Positions 36,778 through 45,407 are shown, numbered from the stretch's first letter. The stretch is 64,000 nt of DNA from an uncultured Roseburia sp. (GCA_947649645.1 CANSSP010000005.1:107329-171328), one strand, 5' to 3'. Notes: generated by a model from the letters alone, not told the origin. Numbers and translations are program-made.

Positions 36778-37433
36778 TTTGTTTCCTCCCTGGAACACAT
36801 CTTTACTACTTTGATTCTATGAGCCTCAACCGGAAATAATGCCTTAATCGTCTCCGAAATAGCGGCGATAACAGAAGAATTTCCGCCTCCCTCTGCCACG
36901 ACGACCACGCCCTCGATCGTCGGCATTTTCTCTTTCTGTACATAAGGGTATGTCTCATCCTGTGTTTCCACAAAAATCGCCGCCGTGCTTGTTCCCGTTT
37001 CCGTCACAGTCCGGCTTCCTCCTCCGCTGTCCGTCTCCGACGTCGTCGTTGAATTTCTGGAAGAATCTTTTTCCACGACATGTTCCCCCGCGTCCGCAAT
37101 CGTGATCATAACCTCCACTCTGCCGACGCCGTCCACCTGCGCGAGCACTGCCTCCAGCTTTTTTTCCAGATCTTCCACATAGCTTCCCTGCTCCCCGCCC
37201 GATGCCTGTCTCTTCTCTTCCTGCCCGGCAAAACCAGCCGCTCCACTTTCCTCACTCTGCGTCAGATTTCCATCACCTCCCCCCGCATCGCCTCCTTTCT
37301 TTGCGTTTCCCTTTTCCCCTGCCGGAAGTGCGATGACAAGCAGCAGGACGCCCGTGAGCGCCAGTACGACCCAGTCGCTTTTTTTCATCTGCTTCCATTT
37401 TCCGTTTTCCAGGAACTCTTTCATTTTTTTCAT
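36774..37433 (-). CDS. spoIIIAG: Stage III sporulation protein SpoIIIAG
   Basis: 219 residues from the ATG at 37433 (AAGGGG upstream). A basic start and one membrane helix (WVVLALTGVLLLVIALPAG) are followed by a low-complexity linker and a ring-building domain (LEKKLEAVLAQVDGVGRVEV, VQKEKMPTIEGVVVVAEGGG) typical of SpoIIIAG, which builds a large ring in the mother-cell membrane. It overlaps spoIIIAH by four bases. Confidence 0.94.
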   Translation of the reverse strand: MKKMKEFLENGKWKQMKKSDWVVLALTGVLLLVIALPAGEKGNAKKGGDAGGGDGNLTQSEESGAAGFAGQEEKRQASGGEQGSYVEDLEKKLEAVLAQVDGVGRVEVMITIADAGEHVVEKDSSRNSTTTSETDSGGGSRTVTETGTSTAAIFVETQDETYPYVQKEKMPTIEGVVVVAEGGGNSSVIAAISETIKALFPVEAHRIKVVKMCSREETK

Positions 37434-37478
37434 CCCGCACCCCTTTTCCCTGCATGTCGTTCTCACTCCCGCCCGCCG

Positions 37479-38033
37479 CTATCGGCTATTGCTGTAGCTG
37501 ATCTCAATCAGTGCCTCGTCGATCTGATAATACTGTGAGAGTTCCTTTTTCAGCCCCGCACAGACTGCTTCATCCACAGTGTCTTTCATCCCTCCCGAAA
37601 CGTTCACCTTCCCCACTGCAATCTCACCTCCTCTCTGATCCGTAAACGCCAGGGAAATCCTCTCCAGCGTATACGCATCCGTCAGATGCACGTCGACCCA
37701 CGTCACATCAAAATCATACTCTGTGGCGATACGCTCCACATCCATGGCGATGGCACGTTCGTACTCCTGAACATAATAACTGTTCTGCAGAAACTCGATT
37801 TTCTGCGTGTCCCTCGCAATCTCGGACAGCCCTTCCGTAAATGCCTCATACTCTACCTTCTTAAGAAATGCATCACTGTCATAAAGCGCAGATAAAACCG
37901 GATACAAAAAACCGATCGCCAGAAGAATCTCCGAAAAAAACTGAATATATTTCCGGAAACTCTCCCCTGGTACCAGATAAAGCAACAGCATCAGAAGAAC
38001 AAACAGCGCCAGAAAACTCCTGATATATTCCAT
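37479..38033 (-). CDS. spoIIIAF: Stage III sporulation protein SpoIIIAF
   Basis: 184 residues. Two N-terminal membrane helices (FLALFVLLMLLLYLVPGESF and IQFFSEILLAIGFLYPVLSA) precede a soluble domain with EYERAIAMDVERIATEYDFD, ending LSQYYQIDEALIEISYS. This is the normal SpoIIIAF plan, a subunit of the mother-cell part of the feeding channel. It sits between spoIIIAE and spoIIIAG. Confidence 0.92.
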   Translation of the reverse strand: MEYIRSFLALFVLLMLLLYLVPGESFRKYIQFFSEILLAIGFLYPVLSALYDSDAFLKKVEYEAFTEGLSEIARDTQKIEFLQNSYYVQEYERAIAMDVERIATEYDFDVTWVDVHLTDAYTLERISLAFTDQRGGEIAVGKVNVSGGMKDTVDEAVCAGLKKELSQYYQIDEALIEISYSNSR

Positions 38034-38082
38034 GATCTCCTCCCATGCCAGAAACGCCGTATTCCCCGTTCCGGCTTCACCC

Positions 38083-39303
38083 TTACATCATAAAGCCCGA
38101 CATGGAGACCGTAAGCGCGATCGTGAGAAAAAACAGCACAAGGCAGTATCCCATCAATTTCAGATACAGCACCCCGCCCTCCGCCATCCCTTTCAGACAG
38201 CCCGCAATCCGCCCGTCAGCCACCGGTTCCGTCACCGCAGCCGTCAGTTTGTAAAAAACAGCCAGGCAGGCTATTTTGATCATCGGAATCAGTCCGATTG
38301 CCACCAGAAAAATAAGCGCCGCAGCCCCCACACAGTTTTTAATCAGAATGCCGGAACTAAGCAGAATCTGTCCCGCCCCGCTGACTACATTTCCGATTCC
38401 AGGGATCATGGACGCCGCTTTTGTAATGCCCCCGCCGACCAGGCGGTCTTTTGCTGAAGCGATCATTCCCTGTACTACGGTAAGTCCCAGAACCAGGAGC
38501 CAGGCTGTTTTCATGCCCCAGCAGATCAGCCCGTTTACAAGCTCCGTGAGATTTCCAAACTTTTCGTCCTCAAAGAAATGATTGAAAAGTTCTAAAAGAA
38601 TATAAATCTGTATCAGTGGCACAAACAGCTTTAAAAATACCCACTGAATCAGATAAATCACGAGAAGCGCCGTCTGATAAAATCCGGCTCCCATGCCCGC
38701 GCCCGACGAAAATACCATTGCGACGGACAGCGTCGGCGTCAGCGCCTTCATAAAGTCCACGCTCTTCCCCATTGTCTCCGTCACAACCGTCCCAAAAATG
38801 GAAAACGACTGTAAAAGCATCACGCCCAGCACACAATAAACCATCAGAAAACACAGATCCGAAATGTAGGAAGAACGAAAAGCCCCGACAAAGTTTTTCA
38901 GAATCGAAAAGCCCACCGCCAGGAGCAGGATTTCAACCAGGAGCCTGCGGTTTGTCCCGATCTCATAAAAAACAGCGTCATACACCCATTGCGCCGCGAC
39001 CGATATATCAAATCCCTGTATCCCCTGTTCCAGCAATGCATTTACCACATCGGAAAAATCTGTCTTTTGTCTGATATTTCCGGACAAATCTTCCATGATC
39101 AGTTCATCCAGCCCGGAAAAATCCATCTCACTGAGCATCTCTTTCAGATAACGGTTCCCGTCGTCCGCATTTTCACCCGGCAGGTCAGACATCTCTTCCC
39201 TCATGCAGAAAAACCGGTGTTCCGTCGCCGTTTCTGCCTCTGCCTTCACCGATACCGATACAAGCAGAAAAAATACTCCGATTCCAAAAGCTGCCCGCCT
39301 CAT
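38083..39303 (-). CDS. spoIIIAE: Stage III sporulation protein SpoIIIAE
   Basis: 406 residues, normal length. A signal-like N-terminus (AAFGIGVFFLLVSVSVKAEA) and an acidic soluble segment precede many membrane helices, including ILLLAVGFSILKNFVGAF and FLVAIGLIPMIKIACLAVFY. SpoIIIAE is the polytopic membrane component of the SpoIIIA-SpoIIQ channel complex. Its start overlaps the spoIIIAD stop by four bases, so they are translationally coupled. Confidence 0.95.
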   Translation of the reverse strand: MRRAAFGIGVFFLLVSVSVKAEAETATEHRFFCMREEMSDLPGENADDGNRYLKEMLSEMDFSGLDELIMEDLSGNIRQKTDFSDVVNALLEQGIQGFDISVAAQWVYDAVFYEIGTNRRLLVEILLLAVGFSILKNFVGAFRSSYISDLCFLMVYCVLGVMLLQSFSIFGTVVTETMGKSVDFMKALTPTLSVAMVFSSGAGMGAGFYQTALLVIYLIQWVFLKLFVPLIQIYILLELFNHFFEDEKFGNLTELVNGLICWGMKTAWLLVLGLTVVQGMIASAKDRLVGGGITKAASMIPGIGNVVSGAGQILLSSGILIKNCVGAAALIFLVAIGLIPMIKIACLAVFYKLTAAVTEPVADGRIAGCLKGMAEGGVLYLKLMGYCLVLFFLTIALTVSMSGFMM

Positions 39304-39683
39304 AGAAAACCTCCGATTGTCTCAAAGAAAGCCGTAAGAACCGGAATACTCACCACCAGGATCGACATTTTTGCAAAAATCTCGATCTGGCTCCCGATTG
39401 CGGCGTACCCGGCATCTTTGCAGATATTGACGGCAAACTCAGCCACATATGTAATGCCGATCATTTTTATCACCAACATCAGATACCGGCTGTCCACCGC
39501 AATCAGATTTTCCATCTGCTTTGCAAAATTCAGTATCGTTTCCACCTTTGTCAGAAGGTAGACAAAAATACAGACACACACAGTCATGCTGATAAAAAGG
39601 CTGTATTCCTGTTTTTCCGTCCGCAGGGGAAGTGCGATCAGCACTCCGGCGATCCCCAGAACCGCAATTCGCAGTATGTCCAT
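39300..39683 (-). CDS. spoIIIAD: Stage III sporulation protein SpoIIIAD
   Basis: 127 residues with about four membrane helices (LRIAVLGIAGVLIALPL, YSLFISMTVCVCIFVYLL, MLVIKMIGITYVAEFAVNIC, SILVVSIPVLTAFFETIGGF). The segment YVAEFAVNICKDAGYAAIGS followed by QIEIFAK is characteristic of SpoIIIAD. It follows spoIIIAC and overlaps spoIIIAE. Confidence 0.95.
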   Translation of the reverse strand: MDILRIAVLGIAGVLIALPLRTEKQEYSLFISMTVCVCIFVYLLTKVETILNFAKQMENLIAVDSRYLMLVIKMIGITYVAEFAVNICKDAGYAAIGSQIEIFAKMSILVVSIPVLTAFFETIGGFL

Positions 39684-39717
39684 TTTTTACCTCCCATGAA
39701 TGTCACTTTGCGTCGCG

Positions 39718-39912
39718 TTACAACGCAAACAGTGATTTCATCGTCTCGAACAGTTCATAGATATAAGGCACAATCCAGAAGAGTACAATAATCAGCCCGG
39801 CAAGACTGGTAAGAAAGGCATGTTCTTCTCTTCCGCTGTGCTTTAGCACCTGGCTGATGACGGTCACCAGAATTCCCACTGCCGCAATTTTAAAAATCAA
39901 ATTTACACTCAT
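39718..39912 (-). CDS. spoIIIAC: Stage III sporulation protein SpoIIIAC
   Basis: 64 residues from the ATG at 39912; the longer open frame upstream lacks a good ribosome site. Two membrane helices (LIFKIAAVGILVTVISQVLK and FLTSLAGLIIVLFWIVPYIY) with EEHAF between them match SpoIIIAC, a short relative of SpoIIIAD. Size is exactly that of the family. Confidence 0.94.
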   Translation of the reverse strand: MSVNLIFKIAAVGILVTVISQVLKHSGREEHAFLTSLAGLIIVLFWIVPYIYELFETMKSLFAL

Positions 39913-39980
39913 AGCTTCCTTACATCCTTTCCGGCAAATCTTTTCGGCAGAACATATACCCGTCTGCGGCCGCATCTCTC

Positions 39981-40499
39981 TCAGATCAGCAGAATAATCA
40001 GCATCAGCCCGCACATTACGCTCACCGTCTGATAGACACGCTGCTTTTCCCCCTGCTCTTCCCGTGTGCGCCCGATCACGAAATCAAGACGTTCCAGGGT
40101 CAGCGAAAGCTGTTTTTTGTTTTCTTCCACACTTTTTCCAAAAAAACCACAGCCTGCATTCTGAAGGATCTCGGCCTCCTCACCCTTAAGCCCCAGAGCC
40201 TTTTCATAAGAGGTAAAAACCTCACGCCAGATATGCTCCCCTGTACTGTCGCGCTTTTCCATCAGGCGCCCGGCAATTTCGCGGCATGCATTTTTAAGCC
40301 GCACGTCTGTCGGCCGGACAAGGCCTCCCAGCAGGACCTCCATCGGCTGCATGGAACAGGCGGCTTCACAGGAAAGCGCCACGAGAAGTCTTCTGATTTC
40401 ATACAAAAGTTTCAGATGTTCTGTCATATCTTTTCTGATACAGTGGGCAAACCCTGTGCTTGCCGTTATGACAATCAGGCTGCCCACAAGCTTTAACAT
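39981..40499 (-). CDS. spoIIIAB: Stage III sporulation protein SpoIIIAB
   Basis: 172 residues from the ATG at 40499 (MLKLVGSLIVITASTGF), overlapping the spoIIIAA stop by seven bases. It has an N-terminal and a C-terminal membrane helix (YQTVSVMCGLMLIILLI) and a helical cytoplasmic domain with RRLLVALSCEAACSMQPMEV and GCGFFGKSVEENKKQLSLTL. SpoIIIAB is related to GspF-type assembly proteins and probably works with the ATPase SpoIIIAA. Confidence 0.93.
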   Translation of the reverse strand: MLKLVGSLIVITASTGFAHCIRKDMTEHLKLLYEIRRLLVALSCEAACSMQPMEVLLGGLVRPTDVRLKNACREIAGRLMEKRDSTGEHIWREVFTSYEKALGLKGEEAEILQNAGCGFFGKSVEENKKQLSLTLERLDFVIGRTREEQGEKQRVYQTVSVMCGLMLIILLI

Positions 40500-41503
40500 A
40501 CTCTCTCCAGACATTCATCATAAATCTCAAACCGGCGTTCGCCCGACACTTCCCTGCGGATAAGCACATAGCGCTCAAAAACCTTTTTCCCGATCCAGCG
40601 CCGCAGATATGGTTTTTCGGCAAGTTCTGTCATATTTCCCGCGTGAACCGTGCCAAGGATACGGCTGCCCGAGCAGGCGGCCACATCCACCGCCGCAAAA
40701 TCTTTTTCCGTCCCCAGTTCGTCCACTGCAAGCACCTGCGGCGACATCGATCGGAGCATCAGAAGCATTCCTTCCGCTTTCGGACATCCGTCAAGCACGT
40801 CGGTACACGGGCCCAGATCGTTCTGCGGTATCCCCATATGGCAGGCGGCAATCTCAGACCGCTCGTCCACGACACAGACGTGGAGTCCCGCCGTCTGCGC
40901 ATTGCCCTCCGAGAGCAGACGGATACTGTCCCGCAGATAAGTCGTCTTTCCTGCCCCGGGCGCAGACACCAGCAACGTATTATAGATACTTCCCTCTTTC
41001 CTGATAGAATCCATCAGATTCTCCGCGCATCCAGGCCGCTCATGGGCAACCCGGATATTTAAAAATGTAATATGATGCATTCCTGCAAGCCTCCCTCCCT
41101 CCACAACCGCTCCCCCGCAGATTCCGATCCGGTGCCCGCCCCGTATCGTGATAAATCCCTGCTTTACCTCCTCACGGTATGCGTAAAGCGAATAATTGCT
41201 GATATAATTCAGCATTTCTGCGATATCCCTGCTTTCTGTCCGGTACAAAACAGGCGCCATCGGGACTGTTTTGCCCCTTGCGGACAGAGCGTGCCCTCCA
41301 CGCAGCTCCTTTTCCCACACCATCCGGCATTCGCCGTTTCTTCCTGCAAGATACCGCCGTCCTCCGCCGTAAAAAAATTCCAGAGGCTGTCCGATGCGGA
41401 CACGCACTTCTTCCAGCCCGTCTTTCCACGGTATCGCCGCAAGGGAGGCGCGAAGCCGCAGCGGAAATAACATCTCCAGTGAAAATCCTGTCTCTTCTTC
41501 CAT
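40493..41503 (-). CDS. spoIIIAA: Stage III sporulation ATPase SpoIIIAA
   Basis: 336 residues from the ATG at 41503 (GGGAGGGA upstream). It is a secretion-type AAA ATPase with Walker A SAPGAGKTTYLRDSIRLL, a Walker B-like VVDERSEIAA and the conserved SNYSLYAYREEVKQGFITIR segment with GGHRIGICG. It should power assembly of or transport by the mother-cell channel complex. It is the first gene of the operon, preceded by a sigma-E-like promoter. Confidence 0.95.
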   Translation of the reverse strand: MEEETGFSLEMLFPLRLRASLAAIPWKDGLEEVRVRIGQPLEFFYGGGRRYLAGRNGECRMVWEKELRGGHALSARGKTVPMAPVLYRTESRDIAEMLNYISNYSLYAYREEVKQGFITIRGGHRIGICGGAVVEGGRLAGMHHITFLNIRVAHERPGCAENLMDSIRKEGSIYNTLLVSAPGAGKTTYLRDSIRLLSEGNAQTAGLHVCVVDERSEIAACHMGIPQNDLGPCTDVLDGCPKAEGMLLMLRSMSPQVLAVDELGTEKDFAAVDVAACSGSRILGTVHAGNMTELAEKPYLRRWIGKKVFERYVLIRREVSGERRFEIYDECLERVC

Positions 41504-41532
41504 CTGTCCCTCCCCGTTTTCTCTCATGTCTC

Positions 41533-41560
41533 ATTCTATGACTTGTCTTTTTATTTATGA
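41533..41560 (-). promoter_or_regulatory. Sigma-E-like promoter of spoIIIA
   Basis: Minus-strand -35 TCATAAA (41554-41560), 13-base spacer, -10 CATAGAAT (41533-41540). Compared with the sigma-E consensus (TCATATT and CATACAHT), there are two and one mismatches. It lies 30 bases before spoIIIAA, an operon known to be sigma-E-dependent in Bacillus. Confidence 0.6.
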
Positions 41561-41572
41561 CTGTTTCCGCAT

Positions 41573-41600
41573 AAAAAAACACCATATAAGCACATGGTGT
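41573..41600 (-). terminator. Terminator ahead of the spoIIIA operon
   Basis: Arms ACACCAT/ATGGTGT around an eight-base loop (41579-41600), then seven T on the minus strand. It would stop transcripts coming from argS and the DUF2200 gene and so insulate the sporulation operon. Confidence 0.7.
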
Positions 41601-41755
41601 CTGAAAATCCAATTGCCACAGGCAGAACAGGCGACATTGAAGAATATTTCGGTATCCGGCTTAAAACCGGTCCGGCTGTAATGTTGAAAATTTTTAACGG
41701 AACGTATGTGACAGATATGACGTTAGAAATTGCAGAAATTCCTGATGAAAAATAA
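41594..41755 (+). CDS. Possible 53-residue small protein (or 3' remnant of a longer gene)
   Basis: A plus-strand frame reads MVSENPIATGRTGDIEEYFG, then IRLKTGPAVMLKIFNGTYVT and DMTLEIAEIPDEK. It has a protein-like, acidic composition and no rare-looking runs, and a clean plus-strand terminator follows 36 bases after the stop. No good ribosome site precedes the ATG, which lies inside a hairpin, and the frame closes 33 bases upstream. It could therefore be the tail of a gene that lost its 5' end. I do not recognise the family. It is the only plus-strand gene between 30327 and 46732. Confidence 0.45.
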   Translation: MVSENPIATGRTGDIEEYFGIRLKTGPAVMLKIFNGTYVTDMTLEIAEIPDEK

Positions 41756-41790
41756 AACCGGGAATCAAAGCGATAAGATTCTGTTTCATC

Positions 41791-41821
41791 AGCGGAACGG
41801 CGGTGTGCCGCCCCGCTTTTT
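41791..41821 (+). terminator. Terminator after the 53-residue frame
   Basis: Stem AGCGG + GGCGG pairing with CCGCC + CCGCT (three-base bulge, TGTG loop), followed on the plus strand by five T. On the minus strand there is no T-run, so it serves plus-strand transcription. Confidence 0.7.
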
Positions 41822-41871
41822 CGCCGCTCTGAACGGGAAATTTATAAAATGTCCAGGTGCTGTAATGCCGG

Positions 41872-42231
41872 TCACATCTTCTGTCCGCGCAGAATCTTAT
41901 CCATCGCTTTTCCCTTTGCCAGCTCGTCGACAAGCTTATCGAGATACCGGATCTCCTGCATCAGCGGTTCCTCGATGGTCTCAACGCGCACGCCGCAGAC
42001 CGTTCCTTTTATCTGCCTGCGATCCGGATTTAATGCGGGCGCATTCCGAAAAAAATCTCCATATGCAACCGCATTGTCCATGGCATTTCTGATATCCCGG
42101 ACCTTATACCCCGTCAGCCAGCAGATAATTTCGTCTACTTCTTCTGCCGTGCGCCCTTTCTTCTCTGCCTTCGCCTTCAGCAGAGGATAAATTCTGGCAA
42201 AACTCATGGCGTAGACTTTCTCGTTTTCCAT
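41872..42231 (-). CDS. DUF2200 family protein
   Basis: 119 residues. The sequence begins [20 protein letters not shown] and contains [38 protein letters not shown] and [20 protein letters not shown], the whole-length pattern of DUF2200. The function is unknown; members are small cytosolic proteins widespread in Firmicutes and Bacteroidetes. It begins 15 bases after the argS stop and is probably co-transcribed with it. Confidence 0.92.
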   Translation of the reverse strand: MENEKVYAMSFARIYPLLKAKAEKKGRTAEEVDEIICWLTGYKVRDIRNAMDNAVAYGDFFRNAPALNPDRRQIKGTVCGVRVETIEEPLMQEIRYLDKLVDELAKGKAMDKILRGQKM

Positions 42232-42246
42232 CCTGACTGCCCCCTT

Positions 42247-44034
42247 CTACATCCTCTCCGGCGCTGAAAAACCGAGAAGATCAATGCAGGTTTCCAGAAC
42301 GGATTTCGTCAGCGTGAGCAGGCGTATATACGATTTCTGCACGCACTCATTTTCCTCCGACATAATTTTTGTCTCATGGTAAAACGTATTGAACGCATTG
42401 GAGAGATCATAAATATAAGCGCACACCTTGTGCGGCGCTTTCTCTTCGCATGCCGTCTCCATCACCGCGTTAAATTCTGAAAGCTTCAGCATCAGATCTT
42501 TCTCGCTCTTTGAATGAGCAGCCTTAACCGACGCGCCGCTCTCATCCCTCCCAAGACCATGGTATTTGCCCAGGATTGATTTGATGCGGACAATCGTATA
42601 GAGGATATAAGGCCCTGTATTTCCCTCAAAGGAGGTAAACCGTTCAATATCAAAAATATAATCCTTGACGGCCTGGTTCGACAGGTCGCCGTATTTGATC
42701 GCGGCAAGCGCGATCATTCTCGCCGTCTCCTCTGCCTCCGCCTCGCCAATATCAAGATTTTCCTTCGTCTTGCGGTTTTCCATAATTTTTTTCAGCATCT
42801 CTTCGTTGATGCCGTCCACAAGATGCTCCAGGCGCATCACACCGCCCTCGCGCGTCTTAAACGGCTTACCGTCTTTGCCGTTCATCGTGCCAAATCCAAG
42901 AAACGTAAGCCCGGTATCCGCTCCGATCAGCCCGGTCTTTCTCGCACAGCGGAATACCTGGGTAAAATACAGTTCCTGGCGCTTGTCCACGACATAGATG
43001 ATCTCGTCCGGATGGTAATCTCTCATCCGCCAGACAATCGTCGCCAGATCGGTCGTGTTGTAGAGTGACGCGCCGTCCGATTTTAAAATCATGCAGGGCG
43101 GAATCTCTTTTGTGTCCGTATCTTCTTTTACATCGACCACGAGCGCTCCGTCGCTGAGATACGCGAACCCGTCATCCTTCATTTTCTGCACCATGTCCGG
43201 AATATAAGGCTGCGCGTCCGACTCCCCTTTCCACAATTCAAACGATACGTTCAGATTTTCATAATTGCGTTTCAAATCGGTGACGGACACATCCAGGATA
43301 TGAGCCAGCAGCGCCTTATATCCCCTTCTTCCATGCTGCAGCTCAAAGGTTGCCTGCATGGCAGCTTCCTTATAAGCCTCATCCTCTTTCGATTTTCTGC
43401 TCGCCGTCGGATAGATCTCTTCCAGCTGCGCGATGGTAAACGGCGCTTCCTGTGGGTATTCGCCTTCATATGTCTCGTCAAAATAGACAAGATCGGGCCT
43501 GCGCGTTTTTAGCTCCGTGATAATCAGCCCCATCTGTAATCCCCAGTCGCCCAGATGTACGTCTCCGATCATATTGTGGCCGGCAAAACGGCCGATGCGT
43601 TTCACACTCTCGCCGATGATCGCTGAACGAAGGTGTCCGACATGGAGCGGTTTTGCAACATTGGGCCCGCCGTAATCAATCATTATGGTTTTCGGATGCG
43701 CTGTCTTTTCACAGCCGAAGCGGCCGTCGTCTTCCTGCATTCCGGCGACGTAATCCGCAAGAAAAGATTCTTCTATTTTCAGATTTAAAAATCCTGGTTT
43801 TACCGATTCTGCCATGGAAAACATCGGATTCTCCGCCAGCTTCTCCGCCACCTCATCGGCAATCAGAAACGGCGCTTTTTTGTACTGTTTTGCGGCTGCC
43901 AACGCCCCGTTGCACTGAAATTCACAGAGATCCGGGCGGTTGGACAAAGTCGCCCTGCCGTATGCGCGGTCATAACCGCAGGCCATAAATGCGCCTGTCA
44001 CTTCCTCCGTGATCAGGTCTATCATCTTTTTCAT
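42247..44034 (-). CDS. argS: Arginyl-tRNA synthetase
   Basis: 595 residues from the ATG at 44034 (AGAGG nine bases upstream); the frame is open for 34 more codons, but those overlap the promoter. It charges tRNA-Arg. It has the N-terminal additional domain, the class I HIGH motif as HVGH in GGPNVAKPLHVGHLRSAIIG, and a C-terminal DALR anticodon-binding domain (FTSFEGNTGPYILYTIVRIK, ending LGFSAPERM). Length is normal. A strong promoter at 44108-44136 drives it with the DUF2200 gene. Confidence 0.97.
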   Translation of the reverse strand: MKKMIDLITEEVTGAFMACGYDRAYGRATLSNRPDLCEFQCNGALAAAKQYKKAPFLIADEVAEKLAENPMFSMAESVKPGFLNLKIEESFLADYVAGMQEDDGRFGCEKTAHPKTIMIDYGGPNVAKPLHVGHLRSAIIGESVKRIGRFAGHNMIGDVHLGDWGLQMGLIITELKTRRPDLVYFDETYEGEYPQEAPFTIAQLEEIYPTASRKSKEDEAYKEAAMQATFELQHGRRGYKALLAHILDVSVTDLKRNYENLNVSFELWKGESDAQPYIPDMVQKMKDDGFAYLSDGALVVDVKEDTDTKEIPPCMILKSDGASLYNTTDLATIVWRMRDYHPDEIIYVVDKRQELYFTQVFRCARKTGLIGADTGLTFLGFGTMNGKDGKPFKTREGGVMRLEHLVDGINEEMLKKIMENRKTKENLDIGEAEAEETARMIALAAIKYGDLSNQAVKDYIFDIERFTSFEGNTGPYILYTIVRIKSILGKYHGLGRDESGASVKAAHSKSEKDLMLKLSEFNAVMETACEEKAPHKVCAYIYDLSNAFNTFYHETKIMSEENECVQKSYIRLLTLTKSVLETCIDLLGFSAPERM

Positions 44035-44107
44035 ACTTTTTACCTCTCTTTTTGTATCCGTTTTACCGGTTCTTCCCACATTGTCTGCACGATGGCAGAT
44101 CATTCCT

Positions 44108-44136
44108 ATTATACAAAGAATTGTTCTGTTATTCAA
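44108..44136 (-). promoter_or_regulatory. Predicted sigma-A promoter of argS
   Basis: Minus-strand -35 TTGAAT (44131-44136), 17-base spacer, perfect -10 TATAAT (44108-44113), 74 bases before the argS start. Confidence 0.75.
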
Positions 44137-44217
44137 GAAGATTGCTTTCCTTTATGCCATTCCTTACCCGCACATCCCCATGCGCTTTATAAGGGCGCAC
44201 AGTCCCGGGCCAGCCGC

Positions 44218-44310
44218 TCACAACAGCATGATACCCATACGATACCAGATCAGAAAAGCGGCCAGAAACATCAGCACCGCCACAACGATTCGCAAAAGTT
44301 TTTTTTTCAA
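44218..44310 (-). CDS. Small single-helix membrane protein, 30 residues
   Basis: The minus-strand frame starts at a TTG that overlaps the stop codon of the preceding gene as TTGA, and AAAGGA lies about eight bases upstream. The predicted peptide begins MKKKLLRIVVAVLMFLAAFL and ends IWYRMGIMLL: three lysines, then one hydrophobic helix with an aromatic Trp-Tyr edge, a classic small membrane protein layout. The stop/start overlap indicates translational coupling to the MmcQ/YjbR-like gene. The function is unknown. Confidence 0.6.
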   Translation of the reverse strand: MKKKLLRIVVAVLMFLAAFLIWYRMGIMLL

Positions 44311-44645
44311 GTTTTCTTTCCTTTCGTCAGATCATAACTCTCCCCGATCATCCGGCCGATCTCTTCCTGCGGTATGCTCCCGTCCAGAATGATCGAATTC
44401 CAGTGTTTTTTGTTCAGATGGTATGCCGGAACCACAGATGCAAACGCCGACCGCCAGAAATCCCGCCATTCCGGGGCACATTTTACATTAACCCACACAT
44501 GGCCATCCCGTTCAAAAATCCAGGCAAATACCCTGTCGTTTTCTCTGTGGCGGATCACACACCAGTTTGTGTCGCGGAAGGGATAGTCCTCGTACACGTT
44601 TTCATACGTCAGACAGTGCGCAACCGCCTCTTCCCGCTTTTTCAT
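44307..44645 (-). CDS. MmcQ/YjbR family protein
   Basis: 112 residues from the ATG at 44645. It matches the MmcQ/YjbR (CyaY-like fold) family: YEDYPFRDTNWCVIRHREND, FAWIFERDGHVWVNVKCAPE and VVPAYHLNKKHWNSIILDGS. Members are small, possibly DNA-binding proteins of unknown role. It lies 31 bases after the NUDIX gene and overlaps the 30-residue membrane peptide gene. Confidence 0.88.
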   Translation of the reverse strand: MKKREEAVAHCLTYENVYEDYPFRDTNWCVIRHRENDRVFAWIFERDGHVWVNVKCAPEWRDFWRSAFASVVPAYHLNKKHWNSIILDGSIPQEEIGRMIGESYDLTKGKKT

Positions 44646-44676
44646 TCCATGCACTCTCCTCTGCCTCCCTGGCGTT

Positions 44677-45297
44677 TTAATCAAACAGTGTTTTCCAGCT
44701 TTCTGCATGATAAGCTTCAAAGCACATTTTTATCTGCTCTTCATTGTTCTTTTCCGCTGCGAGGACCGGCAGATCCGCAATGTCAAAATATCTGCTCTCC
44801 ACCGTCTCTGTATTGGGCTCAAACTGACCGCCTGTCACGGTACACAGCACAAAAATCTTGCATACCCGATATGCATAGACCGGCAGATTGTGCCTCTCTC
44901 TGTCCTGTACCGCTATCACCAGATCGGCGGTGACATCCAGTCCCGCCTCTTCTCTGACCTCCTTTATCGTATTTTCCCTGACAGACAGACTGACATCGAC
45001 CCACCCGCCCGGCAGTGACCAGGTTCCGTTTTTCTCTTTCACAAGCAGGATCTGATCTTGTTTAAAAATTGCCGCGCGGCTGTCGATCTTTGGCGTCTGA
45101 TAGCCGGTCTCATTACAAAACAGATCTCTGACTTTATCGACGGGAATCGCAGATTTATAAGATATCATCTCCGCGGCGATTTCCCGCACCCGCTCATACC
45201 GTTCCCTGTCAAAATCGTCTTTTCCGTAAAATATACCCGCCTGGGCGATCCCCTGCAGTTCTACCGCCCACTGCAGCCATTTTTCATTTCTGTCCAT
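44677..45297 (-). CDS. NUDIX hydrolase with N-terminal NUDIX_N-type domain
   Basis: 206 residues. The NUDIX box is complete: GGWVDVSLSVRENTIKEVRE followed by EAGLDV (G-x5-E-x7-REUxEExGU). The first 65 residues (WLQWAVELQGIAQAGIFYGK, DDFDRERYERVREIA) form the helical extension seen in ADP-ribose pyrophosphatase-like members from Firmicutes. It probably hydrolyses a nucleoside diphosphate derivative; the substrate is not evident. It is the first gene of a short operon with the MmcQ/YjbR gene. Confidence 0.92.
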   Translation of the reverse strand: MDRNEKWLQWAVELQGIAQAGIFYGKDDFDRERYERVREIAAEMISYKSAIPVDKVRDLFCNETGYQTPKIDSRAAIFKQDQILLVKEKNGTWSLPGGWVDVSLSVRENTIKEVREEAGLDVTADLVIAVQDRERHNLPVYAYRVCKIFVLCTVTGGQFEPNTETVESRYFDIADLPVLAAEKNNEEQIKMCFEAYHAESWKTLFD

Positions 45298-45407
45298 ATC
45301 ATCTCTTCCTTTTCACGCTCAGATGAGCAGGCACAATTTTCCTCTTGACCATCGCGCAGGCGTGCACGGCACAGGCCGCCGATTCCTGCGTGCGTTCCTG
45401 CACACTG

